Position numbers and translations under genes: made by a program. Below are positions 17,649 to 26,362 of a stretch of DNA of 64,000 nt, in pieces. Origin of the DNA: Phenylobacterium sp. (GTDB lineage Bacteria; Pseudomonadota; Alphaproteobacteria; Caulobacterales; Caulobacteraceae). Location of the stretch: assembly GCF_030693405.1 (NCBI RefSeq), contig NZ_JAUYAW010000072.1, forward strand, positions 1-64,000, given 5' to 3'. The notes beneath the pieces were generated by a model that did no database searches, was not told the origin of the DNA, and saw only the letters and a program-made list of their open reading frames with translations. The number at the start of each line of letters is the position of its first letter. Position 1 is the first letter of the stretch.

Positions 17649-18428
17649 TTGTTCAACCGCCTGTTCGGCAAGAAAAAGCCCGCCGCCCCGCCCTCAACCG
17701 GCGGGCGCAGGGTCTATGCGGTGGGGGACATTCACGGGCGCCACGACCTGCTTGAAGGCCTCCTGCGGGAGATCGCCCGGGACGTCAGCGCCGAACCGCC
17801 GCAGGCCCAGCCGATCCTGATCTTCCTGGGGGACTATGTGGACCGGGGGCCGGGCTCCCATCAGGTGGTGGAGACCATCCTTTCGCTGCGCCGGGAGCCG
17901 GCCTTCGAGGTCCGCGCGCTCAAGGGCAATCACGAGGAGGCCCTGCTGCGCTTCCTGGATGAGCCGGGCTTCGGCTCCACCTGGGCCGAGCATGGGGGCA
18001 ACGCCACCCTGGCCTCCTATGGGGTGCAGCCGCCGGCCACCCGCACCGATCCCGAGGCCTGGGCGGTGGCGCGGGAGGCCTTCGCCGCCACCCTGCCGGG
18101 CGACCACAAGACCTTCTATGACGAGCTGGAGCTGATCACCGAGGTGGGGGACTACGCCTTTGTCCATGCCGGGGTGCGGCCGGGCGTGCCGCTGGCCCAT
18201 CAGACCGAGCGGGATCTCCTGTGGATCCGCGGCGAGTTCCTGCAGGCCCCGGGGCCGTTCGGCAAGGTGATCGTCCATGGACACACGCCGATGGAGGCGC
18301 CGCAGATGACGCCGCACCGGCTGGGCCTCGACACCGGCGCCTACGCCACCGGCGTGCTCACCGCCGCCCGGCTGGACGAGACCGGCCAGAAGATCATCCA
18401 GGCCCGGGTGGGGCGCGCGGCGGCCTAG
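17649..18428 (+). CDS. Metallophosphoesterase, PP2A-like serine/threonine phosphatase family
   Basis: 259 aa from TTG 17649 (MFNRLFGKKK), chosen because AGGA lies eight bases upstream and homologues start this way; an earlier TTG at 17586 is less likely. The metal-binding motifs of phosphoprotein phosphatases are complete: GDIHGRHDLLEGL, GDYVDRGPGS, LKGNHEEALL, a His in FVHAGVRPGV and IVHGHTPMEAP. It probably dephosphorylates proteins or small phosphorylated compounds such as Ap4A. Convergent with the DUF1206 gene, 8 bases between stops. Confidence 0.92.
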   Translation: MFNRLFGKKKPAAPPSTGGRRVYAVGDIHGRHDLLEGLLREIARDVSAEPPQAQPILIFLGDYVDRGPGSHQVVETILSLRREPAFEVRALKGNHEEALLRFLDEPGFGSTWAEHGGNATLASYGVQPPATRTDPEAWAVAREAFAATLPGDHKTFYDELELITEVGDYAFVHAGVRPGVPLAHQTERDLLWIRGEFLQAPGPFGKVIVHGHTPMEAPQMTPHRLGLDTGAYATGVLTAARLDETGQKIIQARVGRAAA

Positions 18429-18436
18429 GTCCGCCC

Positions 18437-19315
18437 TCAGTCGTCGATGACTTCGCCCGCCGGAATTTCGCGGTAGCGCGCCTCCATCAGGGCGAAGGCG
18501 CCAAAGGCCAGCAGGCCGAGCGCCACGCCGATCAGCAGGCCGTCGCCCCAGGGCGCCCGCTCCAGCGCCTGCAAAGCCTCGGCCAGGCCTGCGGCCTCGG
18601 CGGCGTTGGCGTGAAGCCCGGCCTGGACCAGCATCACCCCCATGACGGCGAAGGCCGCGCCGCGGGCGCCATAGCCCAGGCGGCCCATGGGTTCGGCCAC
18701 CCGCCGCACCGCCGCGTCACAGACCAGCCGCTCCGCCAGGCCGCCGCGGATCGCCTTGGCCAGATTGGCCAGGCCCGCGGCCAGGATGAAGACCCCGACA
18801 CCGATGATCAGCCACTCGCCGCCGGGGATGGCCAGGGCCTGGGCCGCGGCCTCCTGTTCGCTCGCCCCCTCCTCGGGGTCGGCCAGATCGTCCAGCAGGT
18901 CCATGGCGCTGAACACCGAAAAGCCCAGGGTCCCGTAGACGACGCCGCTGACCGCCTGGCCGGCCCGGGCGGCCAGGGCCTTGGGGCTGGTCCCCTGGCG
19001 CTCGGCGTCGAACACCGACTGCAACAGTCGCCAGCCTGCGAAGCCATAGAGGCCGATCCCGGCCGCCCCCAGGAGGACGAGGCCCAGCGGCCAGTCGGCC
19101 CAGGCCTCCACCGCCCCGAGCGAGCCCTCGGCCTGCGGAACCCTCTCCACGGCCGCCAGGACGGCGATGACGCCTATGCTCACATAGACAAACCCCCGGG
19201 CGGCGTAACCGAACCGGCAGGCCAGTTGAGCCAGGGCCCCGAGCGGTGCGGCGCGAAGCCAGCGCAGGGTCTTGCGGAGCGCGGTCTCGGCGTCGTGGTC
19301 TGAGGCTGTGGTCAT
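18437..19315 (-). CDS. DUF1206 family integral membrane protein
   Basis: 292 aa with three repeated two-helix units, each containing an arginine- or glycine-rich loop: FGYAARGFVYVSIGVIAVLAA, LAARAGQAVSGVVYGTLGFSVFSA and LGYGARGAAFAVMGVMLVQAG. The G-Y-x-A-R-G-x-x-[YF] repeat is the DUF1206 signature. The function is unknown. It sits between the phosphatase (convergent) and polA (same strand, about 42 bases downstream of the DUF1206 start), so it is not obviously in an operon with polA. Confidence 0.88.
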   Translation of the reverse strand: MTTASDHDAETALRKTLRWLRAAPLGALAQLACRFGYAARGFVYVSIGVIAVLAAVERVPQAEGSLGAVEAWADWPLGLVLLGAAGIGLYGFAGWRLLQSVFDAERQGTSPKALAARAGQAVSGVVYGTLGFSVFSAMDLLDDLADPEEGASEQEAAAQALAIPGGEWLIIGVGVFILAAGLANLAKAIRGGLAERLVCDAAVRRVAEPMGRLGYGARGAAFAVMGVMLVQAGLHANAAEAAGLAEALQALERAPWGDGLLIGVALGLLAFGAFALMEARYREIPAGEVIDD

Positions 19316-19357
19316 GGCCGGGCGGGAACGTGCCCGCGACAGCCCAGGTTCCAGGCC

Positions 19358-22195
19358 CTAGTGCGCGTCGTCCCAGTTGGCCGCCGCGCGGGCCTCCACC
19401 ACCAGGGGCACGGAGAAGGCCACGGCGGGTTCGGACGCGGTCTCCATCACCTTCTTGATGACGGCGATGGCGGCGTCAGCCTCGGCCTCGGGGGCTTCGA
19501 ACACCAGTTCATCGTGCACCTGCAGGAGCATGCGGGTGGAAAGCCCCGCGGCGGCCAGGGCGCCCGGCATGCGGATCATGGCCCGGCGGATCACGTCGGC
19601 GGCCGTGCCCTGGATGGGGGCGTTGATCGCCGCGCGGTCGGCGAAGGCCCGCATGCCGGCGGCCTTGGCGCCCACCTCGGGGATGTTCACCTTGCGGCCA
19701 AAGAGCGTGGTGACGAAGCCCTGGCTGCGCACCTTGGCCTTTTCGGCGTCCATATAGTCGCGGATGCCGGGGAAGCGGTCGAAATAGGTGCGGATATAGG
19801 CCCCGGCCTCGTCCTGCGGGATCGACAGCTGGTTGGCCAGGCCAAAGGCCGAGATGCCATAGACGATGCCGAAATTGATCGCCTTAGCGCGGCGGCGGGT
19901 CTCGGCCGGCATGCCTTCGATGGGCACGCCGAACATCTCCGAGGCCGTCATGGCGTGGATGTCCAGACCGTCCAAAAAGGCCCGTTTAAGCTGCGGAATG
20001 TCGCCCATATGGGCCAAAATGCGCAGCTCGATCTGGCTGTAGTCGGCGCTGATCAGCAGATGGCCGGGCTCGGCCACGAAGGCCTTGCGGATCTTGCGGC
20101 CCTCTTCGGTGCGGATCGGGATGTTCTGCAGATTGGGGTCGGACGACGACAGCCGCCCCGTCGTGGTGGCCGCCAGCGCGAACGAGGTGTGCACCCGCCT
20201 GGTGTCGGGCGCGATGGCCGAGACAAGCGCGTCGGTATAGGTGCCCTTCAGCTTCGACAGCTGGCGCCAGTCCAGCAGGACGCGGGGCAGTTCGTGGCCT
20301 TGGGCGGCCAGCTCCTCCAGCACCGAGGCGTCGGTGGACGAGGCGCCGGACGCCGTGGTCCGCTTCGGCGAAAGCCCCATCTCCTGGTAGAGGATTTCGC
20401 CGACCTGCTTGGGCGAGCCCAGGTTGAAGGGCCGGCCGGCCAGGTCGTGGGCCTTGGCCTCGAACTCGGCCATCCGCAGGGAGAAGTCGTTGGAGAGGCG
20501 CCTCAGGTGCTCGGGGTCCACCGCGATGCCGGCCACCTCCATGTCGGCCAGGACGGCGGCCAGCGGGCGCTCCAGGGTCTCATAGACGGTGGACAGGCCG
20601 GCAGGCGCCAGCTTGGGCTTGAGCACCTCATAGAGCCGCAGGGTGACGTCGGCGTCTTCGGCGGCGTAACAGGTGGCCTCCTTCAGGGCGACCTTCTTGA
20701 AGCTCTTCTGCCCCTTGCCGGTCCCGGCCACCTGCTTGAACGGGATCGGCTCGTGGCCCAGCCACAGGCGCGACAGCTCGTCCATGCCGTGCCCGTGCAG
20801 GCCCGCCTCCAGCACATAGGAGATCAGCATGGTGTCCTCGACCGGCGCCACGCGGATTCCGTAGCGCGACAGGACGGCCAGGTCGTACTTGGCGTTCTGG
20901 GCGATCTTCAGGACCGCGGGGTCCTCCAGCATCGGCTTCAACAGCTCGATGGCGATGGGCAGGGGGATCTGGGTGAGGTCCGACGGGGCGTCGAGCGCCA
21001 GGCCGTCCAGTTCCTCATGGGCCAGCGGGATGTAGCAGGCCTCGCCCGGCGCGAGCGCCAGGGACACGCCGCACAGGCCGGCGCTGGCTGAGGAGAGCGC
21101 ATCGGTCTCGGTGTCGAAGGCCACGACGCCGATGGCCCGGGCCTTCTCGATCCAGACCTCCAGGGTCGCCACATCGCGCACGCATTCATAGCCGTTGACG
21201 TCGATGGGCGGCGCTTCCGGCGCAGCCCGCGGCTCCGGCGCCGGCTGGGAGGGGGCCGCGTCGCCCGCGCTCACGCGCCTGGCCAGACTGCGGAACTGCA
21301 TCTCCTCCAGGAAGGCCGCCAGCACGGCGGGCTCCGGCTCGGCCACCACCAGTTCATCGATGGGGGCGGGCAGGGGGGTGTCGCAGTCCAGCTGCACCAG
21401 CTGGCGCGACAGGCGGATCTGGTCGGCGAAGTTGATCAGGGTCTCGCGCCGCTTGGGCTGCTTGATCTCAGCCGCGCGGGCCAACAGGGTATCGAGGTCG
21501 CCATATTCGTTGATCAGCTGGGCGGCGGTCTTGATGCCGATGCCCGGCGCGCCCGGCACATTGTCGACGGAGTCGCCGCACAGGGCCTGGACATCCACCA
21601 CCTTTTCTGGCGGCACCCCGAACTTCTCGATCACCTGCTCGCGGCCGATCTTCAGGTTCTTCATGGTGTCGAGCATGGAGACCCGGTCGCCGACCAGCTG
21701 CATCAGGTCCTTGTCCGACGAGATGATGGTCACCTCGCCGCCGGCGTCGCGCACCTTGCAGGCATAGGCCGCGATCAGGTCGTCGGCCTCATAGCCGGCC
21801 AGCTCCAGGCTGGGCACGCCAAAGGCCCGCGTCGCCTCCCGCACCAGGGGAAACTGCGGGATCAGGTCCTCCGGCGGCGGCGGCCTATGCGCCTTGTACT
21901 GGTCATAGAGGCCGTTGCGGAACGTCTTCTCCGAATGGTCGAAGATCACCGCCAGGTGGGTCGGCGCATCGGCCTGGGCCCGCATCTCCACCAGGAGCTT
22001 CCACAGCATGTTGCAGAAGCCCGACACCGCCCCGATGGGCAGGCCGTCGCTCTTTCGGGTCAATGGCGGCAGGGCGTGATAGGCGCGGAAGATATAGCCC
22101 GACCCATCCACCAGATAGAGCCGCACCGGCGGCCCATCCTGAGTGGGGGTCCGCGGCAGGTCCGGCAGGGGGGCGGTCTCAAGCGTGTCGGTCAT
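19358..22195 (-). CDS. polA: DNA polymerase I
   Basis: 945 aa with all three domains. The 5' nuclease domain begins LYLVDGSGYIFRAYHALPPLTR and includes YEADDLIAAYA and the helix-hairpin-helix NVPGAPGIGIKTAAQLI. The 3'-5' exonuclease is intact (VVAFDTETDAL with the D-x-E pair, and later ENARYDL-like and Y-x3-D residues). The polymerase domain shows DPNLQNIPIRTEEGRKIRKAF, ADYSQIELRILAHM, RRAKAINFGIVYGISAFGLA and LQVHDELVFE. It fills gaps after primer removal and repair. It lies immediately upstream of the low-GC block at 22.3-25.3 kb. Confidence 0.98.
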   Translation of the reverse strand: MTDTLETAPLPDLPRTPTQDGPPVRLYLVDGSGYIFRAYHALPPLTRKSDGLPIGAVSGFCNMLWKLLVEMRAQADAPTHLAVIFDHSEKTFRNGLYDQYKAHRPPPPEDLIPQFPLVREATRAFGVPSLELAGYEADDLIAAYACKVRDAGGEVTIISSDKDLMQLVGDRVSMLDTMKNLKIGREQVIEKFGVPPEKVVDVQALCGDSVDNVPGAPGIGIKTAAQLINEYGDLDTLLARAAEIKQPKRRETLINFADQIRLSRQLVQLDCDTPLPAPIDELVVAEPEPAVLAAFLEEMQFRSLARRVSAGDAAPSQPAPEPRAAPEAPPIDVNGYECVRDVATLEVWIEKARAIGVVAFDTETDALSSASAGLCGVSLALAPGEACYIPLAHEELDGLALDAPSDLTQIPLPIAIELLKPMLEDPAVLKIAQNAKYDLAVLSRYGIRVAPVEDTMLISYVLEAGLHGHGMDELSRLWLGHEPIPFKQVAGTGKGQKSFKKVALKEATCYAAEDADVTLRLYEVLKPKLAPAGLSTVYETLERPLAAVLADMEVAGIAVDPEHLRRLSNDFSLRMAEFEAKAHDLAGRPFNLGSPKQVGEILYQEMGLSPKRTTASGASSTDASVLEELAAQGHELPRVLLDWRQLSKLKGTYTDALVSAIAPDTRRVHTSFALAATTTGRLSSSDPNLQNIPIRTEEGRKIRKAFVAEPGHLLISADYSQIELRILAHMGDIPQLKRAFLDGLDIHAMTASEMFGVPIEGMPAETRRRAKAINFGIVYGISAFGLANQLSIPQDEAGAYIRTYFDRFPGIRDYMDAEKAKVRSQGFVTTLFGRKVNIPEVGAKAAGMRAFADRAAINAPIQGTAADVIRRAMIRMPGALAAAGLSTRMLLQVHDELVFEAPEAEADAAIAVIKKVMETASEPAVAFSVPLVVEARAAANWDDAH

Positions 22196-22407
22196 GCGCG
22201 GAAGATAGGCGCGAGAGCGGCGGGGGTCACGTGGAGAGGTGGGGGAAGAGTCTACGGTTTCGACTTGGTTACGTCTGTGGTCAGCTTCTAGGAACGACTA
22301 CGCTTGTGATGGCGAGCATCAAAGCGGCCATTGCACAGCTTTCGAAACAAGATTTGCCTCGCAATATGACCTCGGTGTAATAACGGGCTAAAGTGAGCGA
22401 GGTCGGC

Positions 22408-23199
22408 ATGAAACTCGAAGGCAAGGTGTTCGAGGCGGGCCTCGGTGGGCCCTCGCAAGGCGACGAGCATATCGGTTCTCGCCTACGCCAGATTCGCAAG
22501 CTCGCCGGGCTCACCCAAGCCGAGCTCGCTGCGCGGCTCAACATCGGCCAAGGGGCCTTGTCTCGCGTCGAGAGTCGCAAGGATATTTTGGTCTCGACCC
22601 TGCGCGACTATCTGGCGGCCCTTGGTGCCACCCTCCGGATTGACGCGCAGCTCGGCGACGCTGCAGCGCTAGTAACCAGCATGAGGGAGGCCGCATTCCA
22701 GTTCGATCCTGTTGATGAGAATCAGTTGCTACTTCCGATCATCGGCGATGCGATCTACCCCCCACGGCGAGACGTGGTGTTCAGTATAAAACCCGAGTAC
22801 TGCGACGCCATCATTGATGGCCGCAAAACAGTAGAATTGCGCCGACGTTTTCCTGCCACAGCCCCGGTGGGCACTACGGTCTTTATCTACGCCACCAGCC
22901 CAACCCGCGCCCTAGTCGGCATGGCGGAAATCGGCCAAGTACATTGTCGCACACCTCAGGAGATCTGGGACAGCTTCTCGGATCGCGCCTGCATTGCGCG
23001 AAAAGATTTTGATCGGTATTTCGATGGCGTCGAGAGTGGCGTTGCGATTGAACTGAGGCGTGGCCGCCGCCTCCGCCGGTCACTCGACCTCAGCGAGCTG
23101 CGCGAACGATTTAGTTTCGAGCCCCCGCAGTCTTACCTCTACGCGACGCCAAAGATGCGGGAAGCGCTGCACTATGAGTGCTCCGAAGTATCTCATTGA
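22408..23199 (+). CDS. XRE-family HTH protein fused to an ASCH (PUA-like) domain
   Basis: 263 aa. Residues about 24-75 form an XRE helix-turn-helix (LRQIRKLAGLTQAELAARLNIGQGALSRVE). Residues about 123-255 form an ASCH domain: VVFSIKPEYCDAIIDGRKTVELRRRF contains the defining GxKxxExR motif, followed by TTVFIYATSPTRALVGMAEIG, as in the COG4933-type family. ASCH folds bind RNA or nucleotides. The start is ATG 22408 with GAGG five bases upstream. The 3' end overlaps the next gene by 26 bases. Codons are less GC-biased than in the flanking genes, suggesting acquisition. Probably a repressor of this operon, perhaps with the ASCH part sensing a ligand. Confidence 0.85.
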   Translation: MKLEGKVFEAGLGGPSQGDEHIGSRLRQIRKLAGLTQAELAARLNIGQGALSRVESRKDILVSTLRDYLAALGATLRIDAQLGDAAALVTSMREAAFQFDPVDENQLLLPIIGDAIYPPRRDVVFSIKPEYCDAIIDGRKTVELRRRFPATAPVGTTVFIYATSPTRALVGMAEIGQVHCRTPQEIWDSFSDRACIARKDFDRYFDGVESGVAIELRRGRRLRRSLDLSELRERFSFEPPQSYLYATPKMREALHYECSEVSH

Positions 23200-24709
23200 T
23201 ACCAACGTCTTCATTGGCCTTGAGGATCACGCCGAGGTCGCCCCGGTCTTCGCCTCGCTGCAGCAACTCGCGGCGCGCTATGGCGTAGGCATCTGCGTTC
23301 ACGCTGCCTCTGTTGATGACATCGAGCGCGATAGGAACATCGCTCGTCGCCGCGTCTCTCTTAGCAAGATCCAGAAGTTCCCGGTCATTGCCCGCGTGAT
23401 CGGGCTGGACGACGCGGTCCTTGAAGCTCGCTATGGCGCGCTACGCAAGCCTAACGATGTTGTCGACGCGACCCTACTACATGCTCTCGACATCGGGGTC
23501 GTCGATTTCCTTGTTACCGAGGACCAGGGCCTTCATGACCGCGCCCTCAAGGCCTCGGCTGCATTGGCTTCGCGCGTGCTACACGTTGCAGACGCCGTCT
23601 CACTGCTCCGCACCACGTACGCTACCGTCAACGTCAATCTGCCAGCAGTCCGCGAGGTGGACGCTCACACCATTCCGCTCGACGATCCAATCTTTGCCAC
23701 CCTGCGCGCCGACTATCCGCCGTTCGACACTTGGTGGCGCGAGAAGTGCGTCCGGCCCATGCGGAAGTGCTGGGTGGTAATCGACGACACCTGCATCGCC
23801 GGCCTAGTGGTGCGCAAAGATGAAACCCGGAGTGACACTGACGCCAGCCTGGCAGGGAACAAAGTCCTCAAGGTCTGTACCTTCAAGGTCCGCCCCGAAA
23901 GCCGCGGGGTGAAACTGGGCGAGCTGCTTCTGAAGCAGGTGTTGTGGTATGCTAGGACGAACAAGCACGATGTAGTGTACCTCACCACCTATCCTGGTCA
24001 AACTACCCTTATAGGGCTCCTTGAGTATTACGGCTTCATCCACACATACGACAAAGCTAACGGTGAGCGAGTCTACGAAAAGCCGCTGTTGCGCGAGCGG
24101 TTGGTGGCCAAGGGTGGTGACTCTTTGTTCGACCTCGCCCGCCTCAACTACCCACGGTTCGCAACCGGCTCGGGAGTTAAAGCGTATGCCATCCCGATCA
24201 AAGAAGAGTTCCACCGAGTACTGTTTCCGGAGCTGTTTGAGCAGCCACAACTAAGCCTTTTCCCCACGTCGGCCGATATCGGCTTGCATCGCCCGGGCAA
24301 CACCATCCGCAAGGTCTATCTGTGCCGCGCACAGGCCAGAATCGATCAGCCCGGAGCCCTGCTGTTCTTCTACAAAGGAAAGGCAGCGCTTCCGCCGTCA
24401 CAGGCGATCACAACGGTCGGGGTGTTCGAGGATATGGCCCTGGCACATTCCAACGATGAATTACGCCGAATGGCGGGCGGCCGGTCCGTCTATACTGACG
24501 CCCAGCTCACGGCGATGGGGGCAACAGCCCACAGACCGGTGAAGGTGATCAATTTTTTGCTGGCGGGGCATTTCGAGCCGCCCGTCGGCCTGGCCGCCCT
24601 AGTGCGCGACAAGGTCTTCGCCGGTCATCCGCCACAGTCGATCAAACATCTGGAGTCCGATCAGCTGGCGTCCGTGCTGGGACAGGTTGACCTAGGATTC
24701 GCGGTGTGA
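23174..24709 (+). CDS. PIN domain - GNAT acetyltransferase - PUA-like multidomain protein
   Basis: 511 aa from ATG 23174. Residues 1-150 look like a PIN nuclease (LIDTNVFIGLEDH with Asp9, Glu51, DVVDATLLHAL with Asp98, FLVTEDQGLHDRA with Asp117), so all four acidic positions are plausible. Residues about 195-310 are a GNAT acetyltransferase (WVVIDDTCIAGLVV, KVCTFKVRPESRGVKLGELLLKQV with the RxxRGxxxGE acetyl-CoA loop, GLLEYYGFIHT). Residues about 375-505 form a further domain (IRKVYLCRAQ, LLFFYKGK, AITTVGVFED, VKVINFLLAGHF) resembling ASCH/EVE (PUA-like) folds. Overlaps upstream by 26 bases and downstream by 4 (GTGA). The combination suggests RNA or tRNA processing, as in toxin or defence modules; function unproven. 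Confidence 0.8.
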   Translation: MSAPKYLIDTNVFIGLEDHAEVAPVFASLQQLAARYGVGICVHAASVDDIERDRNIARRRVSLSKIQKFPVIARVIGLDDAVLEARYGALRKPNDVVDATLLHALDIGVVDFLVTEDQGLHDRALKASAALASRVLHVADAVSLLRTTYATVNVNLPAVREVDAHTIPLDDPIFATLRADYPPFDTWWREKCVRPMRKCWVVIDDTCIAGLVVRKDETRSDTDASLAGNKVLKVCTFKVRPESRGVKLGELLLKQVLWYARTNKHDVVYLTTYPGQTTLIGLLEYYGFIHTYDKANGERVYEKPLLRERLVAKGGDSLFDLARLNYPRFATGSGVKAYAIPIKEEFHRVLFPELFEQPQLSLFPTSADIGLHRPGNTIRKVYLCRAQARIDQPGALLFFYKGKAALPPSQAITTVGVFEDMALAHSNDELRRMAGGRSVYTDAQLTAMGATAHRPVKVINFLLAGHFEPPVGLAALVRDKVFAGHPPQSIKHLESDQLASVLGQVDLGFAV

Positions 24710-25245
24710 CCCAGCGGGTGGCACTACTTGGCCTGTCTGGTGTCGGCAAATCGACCCTTGTCGGCCAAGTCGCCGAGCGCCTTCCGCTGCTCCACCTGCA
24801 GGCCAGCATCCTGATCAGAACGGAGCAGGCGTATCGCGCCCAGGCTCAGCATACCTCCGAAGCCCTACGAACGGGCCCCGTACTCGACAATCAGGCGCTC
24901 ATGATCGCCGCCTACAGTCGCCTGACGGAAACGGCCACGGTACCGGTGGTCTTTGATGGACATAGTGTTGTGGATGGTCGCAACGGCTTGCTTGAAATTC
25001 CCAGTACGGTGTTCGCTGCGCTCAGCCTCGATGCCATCTGCATACTAACCGCCGCCCCATCCGTGATTTTCGAGCGCCGCAGGCACGATATAGCCCGCGA
25101 GCGGCCGCATCGGGATGTCGAGGCACTAGCGGCACACCAGGCGGTAGCTATTGCTGCTGCGCAGCGGATCGCCAACGACCTCGATCGCCCTTTCCACCAC
25201 CTCGAGACTGACCCACGCGCGCGTCTAGTGCAGCTCCTACGCTGA
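24706..25245 (+). CDS. P-loop nucleotide kinase-like ATPase
   Basis: 179 aa from GTG 24706, overlapping the previous stop (GTGA). A Walker A motif GLSGVGKST (residues 9-17) opens the protein. VVFDGHSVVDGRNG resembles the central substrate-binding strand of adenylate-kinase-like enzymes, and FERRRHDIARERPHRD resembles an arginine-rich lid. It matches small nucleoside- or nucleotide-kinase-like P-loop proteins rather than a large AAA+ ATPase. It is the third member of the XRE-ASCH/PIN-GNAT operon; codon use is atypical for the window. Substrate unknown. Confidence 0.75.
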   Translation: MTQRVALLGLSGVGKSTLVGQVAERLPLLHLQASILIRTEQAYRAQAQHTSEALRTGPVLDNQALMIAAYSRLTETATVPVVFDGHSVVDGRNGLLEIPSTVFAALSLDAICILTAAPSVIFERRRHDIARERPHRDVEALAAHQAVAIAAAQRIANDLDRPFHHLETDPRARLVQLLR

Positions 25246-25363
25246 TACCTAGACGAGCCACAACGGCGCGGTTCGTGCATCGCCAAACCTGTTACTTCTA
25301 ATGTCACCGAAGAGGCTTGGGTGAGGTATGCGCAAGACGAAGGACGGACTCGACGACTAGACC

Positions 25364-26167
25364 TTACTGCCCCCCAAACACCGCATCCAAATCCGGCAGC
25401 GCCCCCTGCCCGGTGAACGACGCGAACGTCCCCGTTTCCAGATAGCCCGGCAGGGCCTCCACCAGCGTCCCATAGGCGGCGCGGAAGGGGGCGGTGGCTG
25501 AGGAGAGGCGGCGCACGCCAAGAGCCGTGAGGCGCTCGGCCGCAGGCGTGGTCGGACGCAGCATGATGTTGAGGGGGGCCTTGACGCCATCGGCCAGGGC
25601 GCCGATCACCGCCTCGTCGGCCGGGCCGGGGACGAAGATGCCGCTTGCGCCGGCGGTGAGGTAGAGGGCCGCGCGGCGCAGGGTCTCAGTCAGGGCGGCC
25701 TCGCCCTGGGCCAGGCCCAGCAGATAGATGTCGGTGCGGGCATTGATGTAGAGGGCCACGCCCTCGGCGTCCGCAGCCGCGCGGGCCGCGGCGATCTTGC
25801 GGGCGTGGAGGTCGGGGTCTCGGGCGCCGTCCTCCAGATTGATCCCCACGGCGCCGGCGCCCGCCACCTTGCGGATGGTCTCGGAAAGCTCGGCAAGGTC
25901 GTCGGTGTAGCCACCCTCGATGTCGGCGGTGACCGGGACCGGCGTCACCCGCACCACATCTGCGATCACCGCAATCAGCCGGTCGGTCGGCAGGGCGTCC
26001 CCATCGGGGAACCCTTGCGCCCAGGCCACGGCGGCCGAGGAGGTGGCTACCGCCTTGGCGCCCGCGCTCGCCATCAGGGCCGCGCTGGCGGCGTCCCAGG
26101 CATTGGGCAGGATGAGCAGGTCGGGGCCGGTGTGCAGGGCGTGGAAGGCTGTGGCGTGGTCGGTCAT
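25364..26167 (-). CDS. Isocitrate lyase/PEP mutase (ICL/PEPM) family protein
   Basis: 267 aa from ATG 26167, which has SD AAGGAG. A TIM-barrel enzyme with the family motifs LLILPNAWDAASAALMASAGAKAVATSSAA, VTADIEGGYTDD (metal-binding Asp and Glu), GAVGINLEDGARD and YINARTDIYLL. Members cleave or rearrange C-C or C-P bonds (2-methylisocitrate lyase, phosphonopyruvate hydrolase, oxaloacetate decarboxylase). The CCGH-type loop of true ICL and MICL is not present, so the reaction cannot be assigned. It carries repeat copy 2 about 90 bases upstream. Confidence 0.88.
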   Translation of the reverse strand: MTDHATAFHALHTGPDLLILPNAWDAASAALMASAGAKAVATSSAAVAWAQGFPDGDALPTDRLIAVIADVVRVTPVPVTADIEGGYTDDLAELSETIRKVAGAGAVGINLEDGARDPDLHARKIAAARAAADAEGVALYINARTDIYLLGLAQGEAALTETLRRAALYLTAGASGIFVPGPADEAVIGALADGVKAPLNIMLRPTTPAAERLTALGVRRLSSATAPFRAAYGTLVEALPGYLETGTFASFTGQGALPDLDAVFGGQ

Positions 26168-26255
26168 GGGGGGCTCCTTGGGCGGGTGAGCCATCAGAGC
26201 ATGGGGGGCTTGCGGCGTCCGGCGGAGTTCGGACGTGGACAGCGCCCCCTTCACC

Positions 26256-26339
26256 GTCATGGTCGGACTTGATCCGACCATCCATGAACACGGGGCCGGC
26301 CGCGTTGTGCATGGACCCTCGGGTCAAGCCCGAGGTGAC
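26256..26339 (+). repeat. Dispersed two-hairpin repeat, copy 2
   Basis: The A module is identical to copy 1 (GGTCGGACTTGATCCGACC). The B stem is CTCGGG with CCCGAG around TCAAG. It lies between the DUF4336 gene and the ICL/PEPM gene. With copy 3 it brackets the DUF4336 gene in direct orientation. Confidence 0.9.
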
Positions 26340-26362
26340 GGAGGTGGGGGAGGGCGGCGCCC

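Noticed and set aside
22196-22407. Attachment-site direct repeats at the edge of the low-GC block
   Set aside because: Only short CCTCG repeats were seen, no convincing longer direct repeat, integrase or tRNA.
26235-26339. Frames starting MVGLDPTIHEH or MVGSSPTM across the repeat copies
   Set aside because: They are translations of the dispersed palindromic repeat and are a known kind of annotation artefact; true genes start beyond the repeats.
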